From Mesotaenium endlicherianum (Eukaryota > Streptophyta > Zygnematophyceae > Zygnematales > Mesotaeniaceae), in contig WELA01000937.1 in the NCBI GenBank assembly GCA_009602735.1, positions 290,802 through 334,681 on the forward strand: a DNA stretch of 43,880 nt. Reading direction: 5' to 3'. The notes under the pieces were generated by a model that was given only the letters and a program-made list of their open reading frames with translations, was not told where the DNA came from and did no database searches. Each line of letters starts with the position of its first letter. Position 1 is the stretch's first letter. A program made the translations under genes and the position numbers. This document shows, piece by piece, positions 34,075-43,880 of this stretch.

Positions 34075-34901
34075 AGTTACTTAAATCGTAAACCCACATG
34101 GCACACAATAACCACCTCTGTCTGGAGCCTGCAGGCACACATGATCAAATGGGTTCTGGTGATGCACATCTTAGTCTATGAAGGCATAAATTCACATCTC
34201 TTTGAAATAGTGCATCATACGCCTGATCATGGGCATTATCAGCACACGTGCTGTTTAGCATGACAGAAAGTCATGCAGAAGCCACCAACACTGTGCGTAT
34301 GAGGCACGCCTACAAAAGTTGCAAGGAGGGGTTGGTAAGGCATGTCGAGTCTTTATCTAGCACTCTTCTCGAACATTTTCCACTAGTACCACGTTAATTG
34401 ACTCAAGGAGGTAGTCAGTCTTTGCTCGATTGCACTTGCTTTTATCAGCTTCTAATAAGGACAAGTTTGACGCCCAACTGTTGCTTCATTAAAGCAAACG
34501 AGGCAACCCGCGACATGATAATGAATACGAGCATCAACATTGGCCCATACCTAAGAAAACGTCATTGATTCTCTAATCTCACAAAAAAAGTCTCAGAGGC
34601 CGAGGTGTATGGTAGCGACATGCCACAGAATGATAACTCTTCACAACCCGCCACGGAGCAAGTGTAGGGCGAGCCAAAATTGTGCCCACCTCCCCCCTCT
34701 GCTCCCCCAATTCAGCCTTATCCTCCTCTTATTCTGTCCACCAATCCTTACCTCCCCTAGACGCCTACATAACAACTCCGGGCAAGACTGCCACTGCAAG
34801 CATGTCGAGATGCCAGCGAGCTGAACCTGCCCAGTCCTATTCACTCTCCCCCCCCTCATGCTCCTGTCTCTGCCAGCTCAACAAATCTCCCCGCCTCGGT
34901 T

Positions 34902-37900
34902 TCAACGGATCTCTCCGTCCTCACCGTCGACCTCGCCATCCTCCAGGTCCTCTCCAGCCCCGCCGCCGCCGTTGCGCTTGTCGCGCTTGTGCTTCTTGTG
35001 TCGCCCCTCGGCCGCCTCCGCGTCCGACTCAGACTCGCGGCCGTGCTGCTCCTCCGCTCCGACAAGCGCACAAGCGTTATCGCCAGCCGGAGACCAAAAA
35101 AAAAGGCAGGGCACAGCATCCCCATGGCACCATAAGAGCAAGACAAGGTGGAACGGGGCGAGGCTATGTCACACTCCACACAAAGACTCACACGAGTTGC
35201 CGCACGTTGCCACAAGTTGCCATAGCACACACACCCACAGCTGAGAGATTGCAACAGAAAGTTGCCCCAGCAAACCAGGGGGGGGAGAGAACAGGGCTAG
35301 CGAGGGATAGCCAGGTGAGGTCCAGGGGGGAGGGGGGTTTAGGATGACCTCAGTGGTGGATGATGAGCGAGGGGAAGTAGAGGGAAAAATTGGACACGAG
35401 TGGGGTAGAGGGGAGTGGTAAGGGGGGGGGGGAGGGGGACAATGTTACCTTTCTGGAGGAAGAGGACTTCTTGTGGTCCCCGCTCTTGCCGTGCTTGCGC
35501 GACTTCTTCGCTTCCTTCTCCTCGCCGTCCTCGTCCCTCTCCCTCTCCTCGCCCTCCTCCTCCTCCTCCTGCCCCTCCTCCTCGGCTCGGTGCCGCTTCT
35601 TGTGCTTTCGCTCCTTGTCCTCGTCCCTCTCCTTTCGCCTCTCCTTCTCCTTGCGCCGCTCCTTCTCGTCGTCCTTGGCCCCCTTGCCGCCCTCCTTCTC
35701 ACCCTTCCGGCTCTTCTCCTTCTCCTTGCCCTCGTCGTCCTTGTCCTTATCGCGCTCCTTCTCCTTCTTCCTGTCCTTCTCCCTCTCGCGCTCCTTGTCC
35801 TTGTCCTTGTCCCTGCCCTTCTCCTTGCTCTTCTCCTTCTTCTCCTCTCTCCGCGCCTGTGCGAACAACCACACACAGGCAGCATTGCATCAACAACCAA
35901 GAAGCACCAAATAGGTGAGACTGAAAATCACCTGTGCCTCATTTTCCAGACACTATATATGCAACAGCTACACAGTAAACTCATTAATTAACTGCAAATA
36001 CACTAGGCCCTATTTGGGCACAAGCAATCCAGCACGCGAATGTCAACATATGCACGCATGGATGCGCACACACGGAAAAATTAGGCACACGTACAGCGCA
36101 CACACAAAACAGGCTCACAAATGCACACGTGCGCACGCAACACGCGCACACATACGCACGAACACGCATGCACGCACACACCCGCACACTTTTTACAGCG
36201 GGCATCCGTGCACAGACGTGCACATATCCCGGAGTAATTTGACATGATCCACACGCGCTGCAAGTTAACACACGATCCCGCCCAAGACGGGAACTGCACG
36301 CGCAGCCGCACCTTCTCCTCCTTCTCCTTCTTGCGCTCCTTCTCCTTCAGAGCCTTGGCCTGCAGGTGCGCGATGTACTCGTCAAACACGCGCTCGCGCT
36401 CCGCATCATCCTCCAGCGCCCTGCCACTCATTTTGTACATTGTGTAAGAACTATTGTGCTTCAGCCGGGCAGCCGCCGCCATTCGTTAAATAAGAATCGC
36501 ATCGCACAGAACCATCACACAGGACACGAGCATGCAGCACCTGGGAGGCGCGAATCCGCGCGCGTGCGCGCGCAAGCGTGAGGAGGTATGTCATTTCTGG
36601 AGAAATAAGGCGTCATATAAGAGCTCTTTGAAGGAATGAGGCTGGAGGAGAAGAGCACCAGGACCTGCGGGTGGCAAAGACGGTCAGGTCTGGCGCGAGA
36701 TACTGCAGGAGCAATGGCAAGTGCGTGCCCCCACTTACAAGCAGGCAGAGGGCACTCAGTGGCCAGGGGCAGGCAAGGAGCAGGGGCCAGGGTGCAGGGC
36801 ATGGGAGGGGGGGCGGAGGAGGGAGGGGATAAGGGGGTCCGGGGGGAAAAGAGAAGGGAACGGGGGTGGGGGCGGAAAGAAGGGGGAGCGAAGGAGAAGA
36901 GAAGGAAGGGGCGGAGGAGGAAGGGGGAAAGGGGCGCTGGGGAGAAAGGGGAAGGGGGGAAGGGGGGAGCGAGGAGAAGGGGAAGCTGAGGGCTTACTTG
37001 TACTCGGGAGTGCCACAGATGATGGGCTGGATCTCGTCCCACTTGCTGGCGCTGCTGACAGCCTGCAGAGGGGGGAGGAGGGCAAGAGGCAAGAGGGAGA
37101 GAGAAGAAAAAGGCAAGTTGAGAAGATGAGAAGCGCCCACTCCGCATCTGACCTGAGCCTCTCGCCGTCGTGCCCCCGGCAGCAACAGTACGAGATTACG
37201 CCACGCGGGCGCCCTTTATCAACTTTTGGGGTGATGATATGCGTTTGATACGCCAAGGCAGACCAAAGGTGAGTGTGGTCTTCCTTTCTCTGCCCCGGGG
37301 TCGCTCCCAGTCCAAAGCAAATTCCTCTCTCGCAATTTCTGATGGATTCTGGCTCCACCCTCCGCATCAACGTCCTCCCTCTCCGGCATCCCCTCTTCTT
37401 CTTGAACTGCACACGACCAATCAACTTCCGCACTCCAACCGTTTGGCTCTAAAACCTTTCGTATGTCTCAAACTCCCTGTGGACACTCCAACCGTGCATG
37501 AGAGAAACACGGCGAGAAGCAAGAACAGAAAGAAGAAGAAGAGCACGAAGGAGGATGAGCAAGAGCAGGCAGCGGCAGCCCCTGCGGCTGTGGCTGTTGC
37601 TGCTGCAGCCGCTCTGCTGTGCTGTGCTGTGCTGTGCCGGGGTGGTGCTGACCTTGGAGGAGCGCAGCAGGTCCGTGAAGTCCTCCGCAAGCCGGCGCCG
37701 CCGCTTGGCCTCCTTCTCCTCCTTCTCGCGCGCCCTCTCCTGCAGGTCCTCAAACGCCAGCTGCTCCCGCACGCACGCACGCACGCACGCCCCAGGTGTT
37801 GCCCCCGCCCGCCCCCCACCCATTGCCAGCNAGAGGGAAGGCGTGCAGAGCCCAGTCTCCCTCGTCAGCGCTCAAAGCCAACAACAGCTGACAGGCATGC

Positions 37901-39627
37901 ACGCACTCGCTCACGCCTGCCGCCGCATGCTTTCACACACAATGCGGAAAGCGGCGGGCGGGCTGCCTTGACAACCCCTCCCTCCCTCCTGGCGCCTGCC
38001 CACGCGCACACAGCCCGCAGCAGACCTTCTGGAGGCCGACAGCTGGACAAATGCTCTTGAGTCGGGCTGAGGCGGCATGGGCCTCACAGACGCCCCCACC
38101 CCGGACTGCCACGCGGCGACACTCTTTCGGAAACTTGCTTCTGCTGCTGCTGCTGCTGCTGCAAGGCTGAGCCTCTCATCGCATTCTCCGCCATCTCGTG
38201 ACTCCGTGTTCAGTAGATGCAGTGAAATTACGTATACATATGTATATATATATATGAATATACACATACACAATTCTTCAAGACCTGCCTCTATGCGGCC
38301 CTGAGCCTCACAACTACTCAAAGAGGGAGATAAGAATGGGAGTGAGAATAAGGGACAGGGAGGGGATACGTGTTGGAGAGTAGGACCTATGAGGGAGCCG
38401 CGGGGGTGCATGGGAATGTTGGCGGGGAGTACCGAATAGGCATGAGCGGACAGAGACTTAAAAAGAGGAGGTGCTCTTCTTGGCAGGTGCAAAATAAGCT
38501 TTCTCTGGCCGCCAGGCCACTAGGTGAATTGTCTTGCCTGATTTTGAGTGCCCATTGACTGAAGTCTCTTGAGACATAAATTCACAAGCATTTCCCCAGA
38601 GGCAGGGCACTCGGAGTATATACGTACGGGGCGTGCTGGAACTCAAGACCCACAGGGAGCGTGCGTGTTGTGTGTGACAAGTGGCAGCAGCAGGCAACAG
38701 GGGGAGGGCACTGACCTTGAGATTGATGTCAGAGATACCCGCCAAGTCACCTGCGTCAGTCGTCAGGGCCGCCTTGAAGTCGTCGAAGCTCAAAGCGCTC
38801 GTCACTGCCACCTGGCACGCGCATAGAGGAGTGATAACATTCCGTGAGACGTACATTTCGAACACACGACTCAAAATTTACGCAAATAAAGCCACGAAGA
38901 ACGCTCAGAGTCCCCGGAAACTCCCCAGAGACTAAGAGAGTGCAAATGAAAGTGAGGCCATGGCCATAAGGGGGCACCCCGTGTGAGTGGGCCATGCGCT
39001 TGTCTGCTCGCATCCTGGGTGACGGCTTAATATCCGACTTGTATTCTTTGATACAAAAACTAACTGGCATATCAATTCGAAAGACCCAGCAGTTGCAGTT
39101 GGACACAACGTGAGGAGCGGGGGAGCCGCACACAGGTGGCCTCGGCTGGCCTTGCGCATGGCCACAAGAGCACCCAAACTCTCCCATTGTAAGCTAATCT
39201 GCGGTCCACCCTCTTGCCCCCCGCTATTCCGTTCGAGTCACATAGCGCGTCGTCGGGGGGCTGTGGCAAGCTGGCACAACCAGCAGAGTCGAGGAAAATG
39301 TATGTTGCAGCAAGGTGCTGAACATTTCCCTTTTCAAAAAAGGAAGAGCAGTGGCGCAAGGAGAGCCCAATACTGCTTGCCCCCCCCCACCCCTCCCCTT
39401 TCCCCCCCTCCTCTCAGCACAGACACAGCCTCAGGCTGCCGCTCTCATGTTAGCTCAGCCAAGATCTTAGGATGAAGTGGGGCATGAAGGGCGGCGCCAG
39501 CTGGTACCCATTGGAGGGCCCCATACACACAGGCCGAGACGGACACACAGGAGGGCCACAGGAGTACACAGGCGAGCAACGGCCGTCCCTCCCCCCCACC
39601 CTCCATCTCTCCCTTCCTCCCCCTCCA

Positions 39628-39668
<41 letters not shown>

Positions 39669-42312
39669 CCTTCCACTCCTCCTCCCTCCCTCTTACTTTC
39701 TCTGCGTCTCACCTTGGCAGCTTTCACAGCGTCTTTGACCTTCGCCTTATCGTCGTGATACTGCACCACAGCCAGCACACATACCCACACACACAGAGCA
39801 CCCCAACAACCCACACCCGCATCCTTAAACCCACTCTGTGAAATAGCACCAGTGCACGCGCACGTACACTACATCAAGCGGGTGCGTGTGGCCTTTTTAC
39901 GAAGTGGCCAAACACTACACACACACCTACTCGAACACACCCACAAATACACGCACACTCGCACGTACGCACACACACACCTACACACACACAAAGGCAC
40001 ACACCTCCACGCACACAAACGCACATACCATGCACGCACGCACACACATGCACGCACGCATGCGCATATGCATACGCACTCACATCGCCTCAAAAAGACA
40101 CACACACGCACATACGCGCACACAGGCACGCCTGACGCAACCCCTGCAGATGCACGAGAGGGCGCGCACCTGCTTCTCGAGCTCCTCCAGGGCGTCCTCA
40201 AAGAGGTCCTTGGGCGTGGAGCCCCCGGCGTTGGAGGCCACTGCCTGGTACGCCGGCTCCTCCTTCACCTGCCACATGGCATGCGAGCACACGCACACAA
40301 CACACACACACACACGCGTACACACACACGCACAACACACACGCGCGCACAGGCACAAGCACACGCACACACACGCGCAGACATTGCCCAAGCAGGCAGC
40401 CCGCAGAGAGTGAGAATGGTGCAAACGCTTGAGCGCACACGCCTTGCTTGCTCACGCACGTGCACTCGCACTGGCATTTGCACCAGTAGGACCCCACTGG
40501 CAGTAGCAGCGGGGTCCCTAGAAGACAGCCCAGTGGAAGAACGGAACGACGGTGTGAGCGCGCTCGCTTCCCCCCCACGCAGTGCTGAGCAGGAGGCAGG
40601 AGCAGGAGGCAGGAGACAGGAGCAGGAGCGTCAACGTCTCGCTTGCCAGCTCACAGCCCCCCCCCCCCGGCACACGGGCCAGGGCAAAAGAGTGAGAGAA
40701 AAGAGGGTGAGAGACGCACACGCAAGCGCGTGACGAATTCTCTTCACATCCAGCACATGCCTGGACAGATGTGTTACATGATGACGTACAGAGCCCAACA
40801 CATGCCTGGAAGACAACGTAAATAGGACGGCAATGGAGCTCCTCTACCCCCAGCAAGGCCCCCAAAACCAAGGCAGCGTCGAGGTGGTTAATAAGAGGGC
40901 GTCGCTGACGTGCGTCCCCCAAGCCCCGCCGCTAGTGCACAGTACTGGCATCGGTGGTCCCACCAAAGCCCTCGCAGACGGGAGAAAGGCAGGGCCAGCA
41001 CAAAGTGAGAGGAGCCAGCGACATGCACGCCGCAGCGAGTATGGCAGCGGCGCACGTCTGCCCACGCGCACAGCCCAGGCCCTTGCGGACAAGGCGGGGA
41101 GCCGGGTTCCCCTTGGCTCAGGGGGCAGCCAGCTAGGGCTTTAGATCCGAAGGATGTAGGTTTCAAAATGCAATGTTGAGGAAAGGAGGGAGAGGAAGAG
41201 AGGAGAGGAAGAGAGGGAGACGAGAGGAGGAAAAAGGGAGAGCAAGAGAGGGAGAGAGAGGGAGAGGGAGAGGGAGGAAGAGGGAGAGAGGGAGAGAGGC
41301 CCAACCAACCTGTTCCACATAGTGGCGCCAGCGGGTCTTGGCCGTGAGCTCTCCCGAGGCCTTGTGCTCGTCCATGAGCTTGCGGAACGCGTCGCGGTTC
41401 TTGCGCTCCTTCCGCCTCACGGCTTCCTGGCGTCGATGCGCCCCCACCCCATCCCCAAAGAAGTCACATACACTCACACACAAACACACACACACATACA
41501 CACGCAGAGAGATAGGAAATTGGAGCCAAATGAGTGAACAGTGATACATATTAAGTAGTTATATAGGGGTGCCTTGAAGGCCGCGTGTGCCAGGGGAGCG
41601 CCAGGTCTACGGTGCGGCGGCAGGCATTTTGCCTCAACATGCCTCGGTTTGCTTTGAAACGTGAACACGTATGAGCAAGAATCTCTCAGCGATGGTCAAG
41701 CAGGGACAAGAAAACAGCAGGTCAATAGTGTAGAGCTGGAGGCAGCAGGAAGAGCTACAAGCGCGCGACCGCGCGAGAGAGAAACAGAGAAAGGGGAAGC
41801 ACGGCTAAAGCTCTACCAACGAGAGGACCAGACGTGGGAATGCATGCGCCCATGTCTGCCCGCCTGCCTGCCTGCCTGCCCGCACACGAGGTGGCATCAC
41901 ACGCCACGTGCCATCAAAGCCAGGTGGGGCCGTCAGACGCGGCTTTTAAACAGTCAGATGTCGAGCCCCGGGGGAAAGGGAAGCAGAAAGCAGAGACCCT
42001 CCCACTCACCCGCTCCTGCTGCTTCTGCTCCTCCTCCTTCTTCTCCAGGTCCCGGATGTATTCCTGCCGCCCCCCACCAGGCCAGCCTCATCCTGCCGTC
42101 AGCACACGCCACGCACAAGCTGCATCCTACGGCCCGGACAGATTAAGGACAAGTTATACGTGGGCAGACCTCAACCGTGCAGATGCAGAAGGAAGACAGA
42201 CCCACACCAGCACTGCCCCTCTCTCCCTGGCCTGGAGAAAAGGGAGAGAGGGAGAGAGGGAAGGAGAGCCAGCACACCTCTCTCTCCCCGGAGGGGAGGA
42301 AGGGAAGAGAGA

Positions 42313-42366
<54 letters not shown>

Positions 42367-42984
42367 GCACACCTGGAAGACCTCCAGGCGGTCCATTTTG
42401 TCGAGGCGCGCGCACCGCTCGTCGTCCTCCAGCTTGTCTGCCACCTTCCTCCATTGTGTGCTCGCCTGCCGTCGTCATCGGCCCCCCCACACCCCGCACC
42501 CCCCACCCCCAGAACAGCAACATTCTCTTCAGGACAATAGATGACTTGACACCCTCACACTGTGAGGCTCTCAGAATCAATTGCTGTGATTGCAATGACA
42601 TCGCGGCAACCGCAACAACTGCAGTCATTGTAATGATTGCGACGATTGCCGCTGGCCCTCCTGACGGCGTCAGAGCGGCGACGCCCACGATCGTGACAAG
42701 TGGGGCCGGTGAAAACGGCCAGAGACGTTGCAGCAATAAAATGTTGGCCAACGATGTAATAGGCGGTGTTGGGGCTGCGGCAACGCTCAGCTGAGAAACA
42801 GACTTCTGGGTAACTTACGATCTGCAGATGTGCGGCAGCATGCGCCCAGAGGCAAGAAATGAGGGGGGAAGTCGGTAGGCGGGCGAGCGGGCAAATGGGG
42901 AAGGACAGGGGAGGAACAGCAGGAAAATTGGGACGGCTTGCATCCTGAGGAAGAAGCAAAGAGGGGGGGGGGGGTATTTGGGGG

Positions 42985-43020
<36 letters not shown>

Positions 43021-43482
43021 GAGAGAGAGAGAGAGAAAGAGAGTGGCGGGGACGGGGGACGAGGGGAGCTGCAGCGTGGGGCCGACCTTGATGAAGTCGC
43101 AGGCCTCAAGGAACTGCCGGAACTCCAGGTGGTTCTTCTTGCGCTCCTCGCGCGCCCTCTCCTTCTCCTGCGTTGTCCGCACACAGCCTCGCCGCAGGAG
43201 TCAGCCTAAGCCTGCCAGCCTGCCAGCTGGGGCATCGAAACAATCGGCCGGCTGCCGCTGCAGCGGGCGTCTCCATTGGGGTGCGTCCAGCAGGCTCCAG
43301 GAACAACACAGGGGGACCCCCCAGCAGCTGGAGTTTGGAGTTGGGAGCCCGCTCTCATGTGGAGTGTTGATGTTACCTTACGCTCCAGGTCCACCAGGTA
43401 GTCCTCATAGAGCTCCTCCCGGTCCCTGTCGCGCTCCACTGCCTTGAAGCGCATGTCCGTCTCAAACAGCGCCGCCGCTTTG
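34902..43482 (-). CDS. PRP40: Pre-mRNA-processing factor 40 homologue, C-terminal 13 exons (5' end outside window)
   Basis: U1 snRNP-associated spliceosome factor that bridges 5' splice site and branch-point proteins; WW domains (not in the window) and FF domains bind partners. Exons in order: 43377-43482, 43087-43167, 42373-42465, 42010-42063, 41310-41426, 40170-40268, 39713-39760, 38716-38811, 37653-37760, 36998-37062, 36312-36420, 35449-35856, 34902-35045. The joined frame has 508 codons after one partial codon and ends at TGA 34904-34902. FF-type repeats are visible: [20 protein letters not shown]; then [13 protein letters not shown] with [20 protein letters not shown]; then FRKLMDEH to [20 protein letters not shown]; then [20 protein letters not shown] to [20 protein letters not shown]. 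The long exon 35449-35856 encodes a Lys/Glu/Arg/Asp-rich coil, followed by the conserved acidic end [12 protein letters not shown]. Plant PRP40A/B have the same order. The first exon listed starts in phase 2, so at least one exon lies upstream. Confidence 0.92.
36775..36982 (-). repeat. C/T-rich tract (sense strand) after a PRP40 donor
   Basis: The plus strand is G/A-rich for about 200 nt next to the GTAAGC donor at 36997. On the sense strand the intron therefore begins with a long CCTTCCCC-type tract. Confidence 0.8.
38134..38163. repeat. CTG trinucleotide repeat in PRP40 intron
   Basis: About eight or nine uninterrupted CTG units on the plus strand (CAG on the sense strand). Confidence 0.9.
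39631..39665. repeat. CT dinucleotide repeat
   Basis: About 17 CT units in the PRP40 intron between the 48-nt and 96-nt exons. On the sense strand this is GA, an exception to the C/T-rich trend of donor-proximal intron sequence. Confidence 0.92.
39858..40135. repeat. Imperfect CA-rich array
   Basis: Nearly 280 nt of CACACA with ACG, AAA and TGC interruptions in a PRP40 intron. On the sense strand it is TG-rich. Confidence 0.85.
40278..40382. repeat. CA/CG-rich array before a PRP40 acceptor
   Basis: CACACA and CGCGCA alternation immediately upstream, in the sense direction, of the exon at 40170-40268. It is TG-rich on the sense strand. Confidence 0.85.
41178..41300 (-). repeat. C/T-rich donor-proximal tract (sense strand) in PRP40
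   Basis: About 120 nt of GAGAGGGA-type sequence on the plus strand. On the sense strand it is CTCCCTCT, beginning about 10 nt after the GTTGGT donor at 41309. Confidence 0.85.
42306..42363. repeat. GA dinucleotide repeat next to a PRP40 donor
   Basis: About 28 GA units with one CA interruption. On the sense strand a CT run starts about 10 nt after the donor GTGTGC at 42372. Confidence 0.93.
42986..43043. repeat. GA dinucleotide repeat in PRP40 intron
   Basis: About 27 GA units with two small interruptions. On the sense strand it is CT, about 45 nt after the donor at 43086. Confidence 0.93.
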
Positions 43483-43880
43483 CTGCTCATGTGCAAAAAG
43501 GAGACGCACACGCACTTGCCGTCAGAGGGCGAGGGCGAGGGCGAAGGAGAGGGAGAGGGAGAGGAAGAGATGAGAGGGGCTTCTCCACACGCAATGCAGG
43601 GCATGACTTATGGCTCACACATGCACACACACACACGCACACACGCACACACATCTTGATAGAGAGGGAGGAAGAGAGACACTCGGAACATACACCGAGA
43701 GCCTGATCTCTAGCAAGCAGAGGGCTGTATCAGCAGCCACATAAGAGGTCCCCCGAAAGGAGAAAGGGCCGAGAGAACCAGAACTGGGCCAGGACCAACG
43801 TCGGGGCCATGGACAAGGACAAAGACTGGTGTAAAAAAGGCCGCAAGGGTGAAAGGAAGAGTCCGCAAGGGGGAAGGGGG
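43483..43880 (-). other. Upstream intron of PRP40 reaching the window edge
   Basis: No exon is recognisable between the acceptor ...CACATGAGCAG at 43483 and the end of the window. The stretch holds a GAGGGC/GAGGGA repeat (43526-43566) and CA repeats (43618-43655). The preceding PRP40 exon must lie outside. Confidence 0.6.

Larger units (their letters stand above)
29528..34901. other. Spacer of 5.4 kb between kinase 5' end and PRP40 3' end
   Basis: No family is recognisable in any frame. Near the kinase start it should hold the promoter and 5' UTR; a TATATATA element at about 30392-30400 lies 870 bp upstream of the start codon, too far for a confident call. The middle is mixed sequence with a poly-G run at about 31696, a GT repeat and a telo-box-like motif. 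From about 33540 to 34600 the sequence is AT-rich, with only very short open frames. A lineage-specific or non-coding gene could be present. Confidence 0.5.

Noticed and set aside
35390..35991. Plus-strand Ser/Leu/Pro-rich open frames of about 170 codons
   Set aside because: They are antisense to the Lys/Glu-rich PRP40 exon, whose minus-strand frame continues the conserved protein.

Overview
This is nuclear DNA of a photosynthetic eukaryote, most likely a green alga. Three of its four recognisable genes are split into many short exons by introns of about 150-1260 nt. They include a chloroplast tocopherol methyltransferase, a plant/cyanobacterial-type protein kinase with a transit-like N-terminus, and a plant-like PRP40 splicing factor. 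Introns and spacers are packed with CA/GT, CT/GA, AT and CTG microsatellites, poly-G/C runs and short minisatellites. I cannot name the species from the sequence.

Layout. 1-7446: no recognisable gene, with a C-rich segment, degenerate telomere-like tracts and an inverted repeat. 7447-9927 (-): an apparently intronless cytochrome P450 of the CYP86-like clan with long low-complexity insertions. 9928-11537: divergent spacer with a TATA-like element and a short tandem repeat. 11538-17677 (+): gamma-tocopherol methyltransferase (VTE4) in 8 exons. 17678-18326: short convergent spacer. 18327-29527 (-): Ser/Thr protein kinase in 13 exons. 29528-34901: 5.4 kb spacer without a recognisable gene. 34902-43482 (-): the last 13 recognisable exons of a PRP40 homologue, whose 5' part (WW domains, first FF domains) lies beyond the window.

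Exon models were built by hand from conserved protein motifs, splice consensus and frame closure. The joined exons give complete frames of 395 codons (VTE4), 668 codons (kinase) and 508 codons (PRP40 fragment). The four genes do not form a pathway. VTE4 makes alpha-tocopherol in plastids, the kinase is probably plastid-targeted, the P450 probably oxidises fatty acyl substrates at the ER, and PRP40 acts in the nuclear spliceosome.

I found no clearly new biological system. The observations most worth checking are: a decayed duplicate of the kinase DFG exon inside the next intron; a probable GC-AG intron; strong phase-0, NAG-ending intron placement with C/T-rich tracts just after donors; and the roughly 220-residue acidic insertion in an intronless P450.
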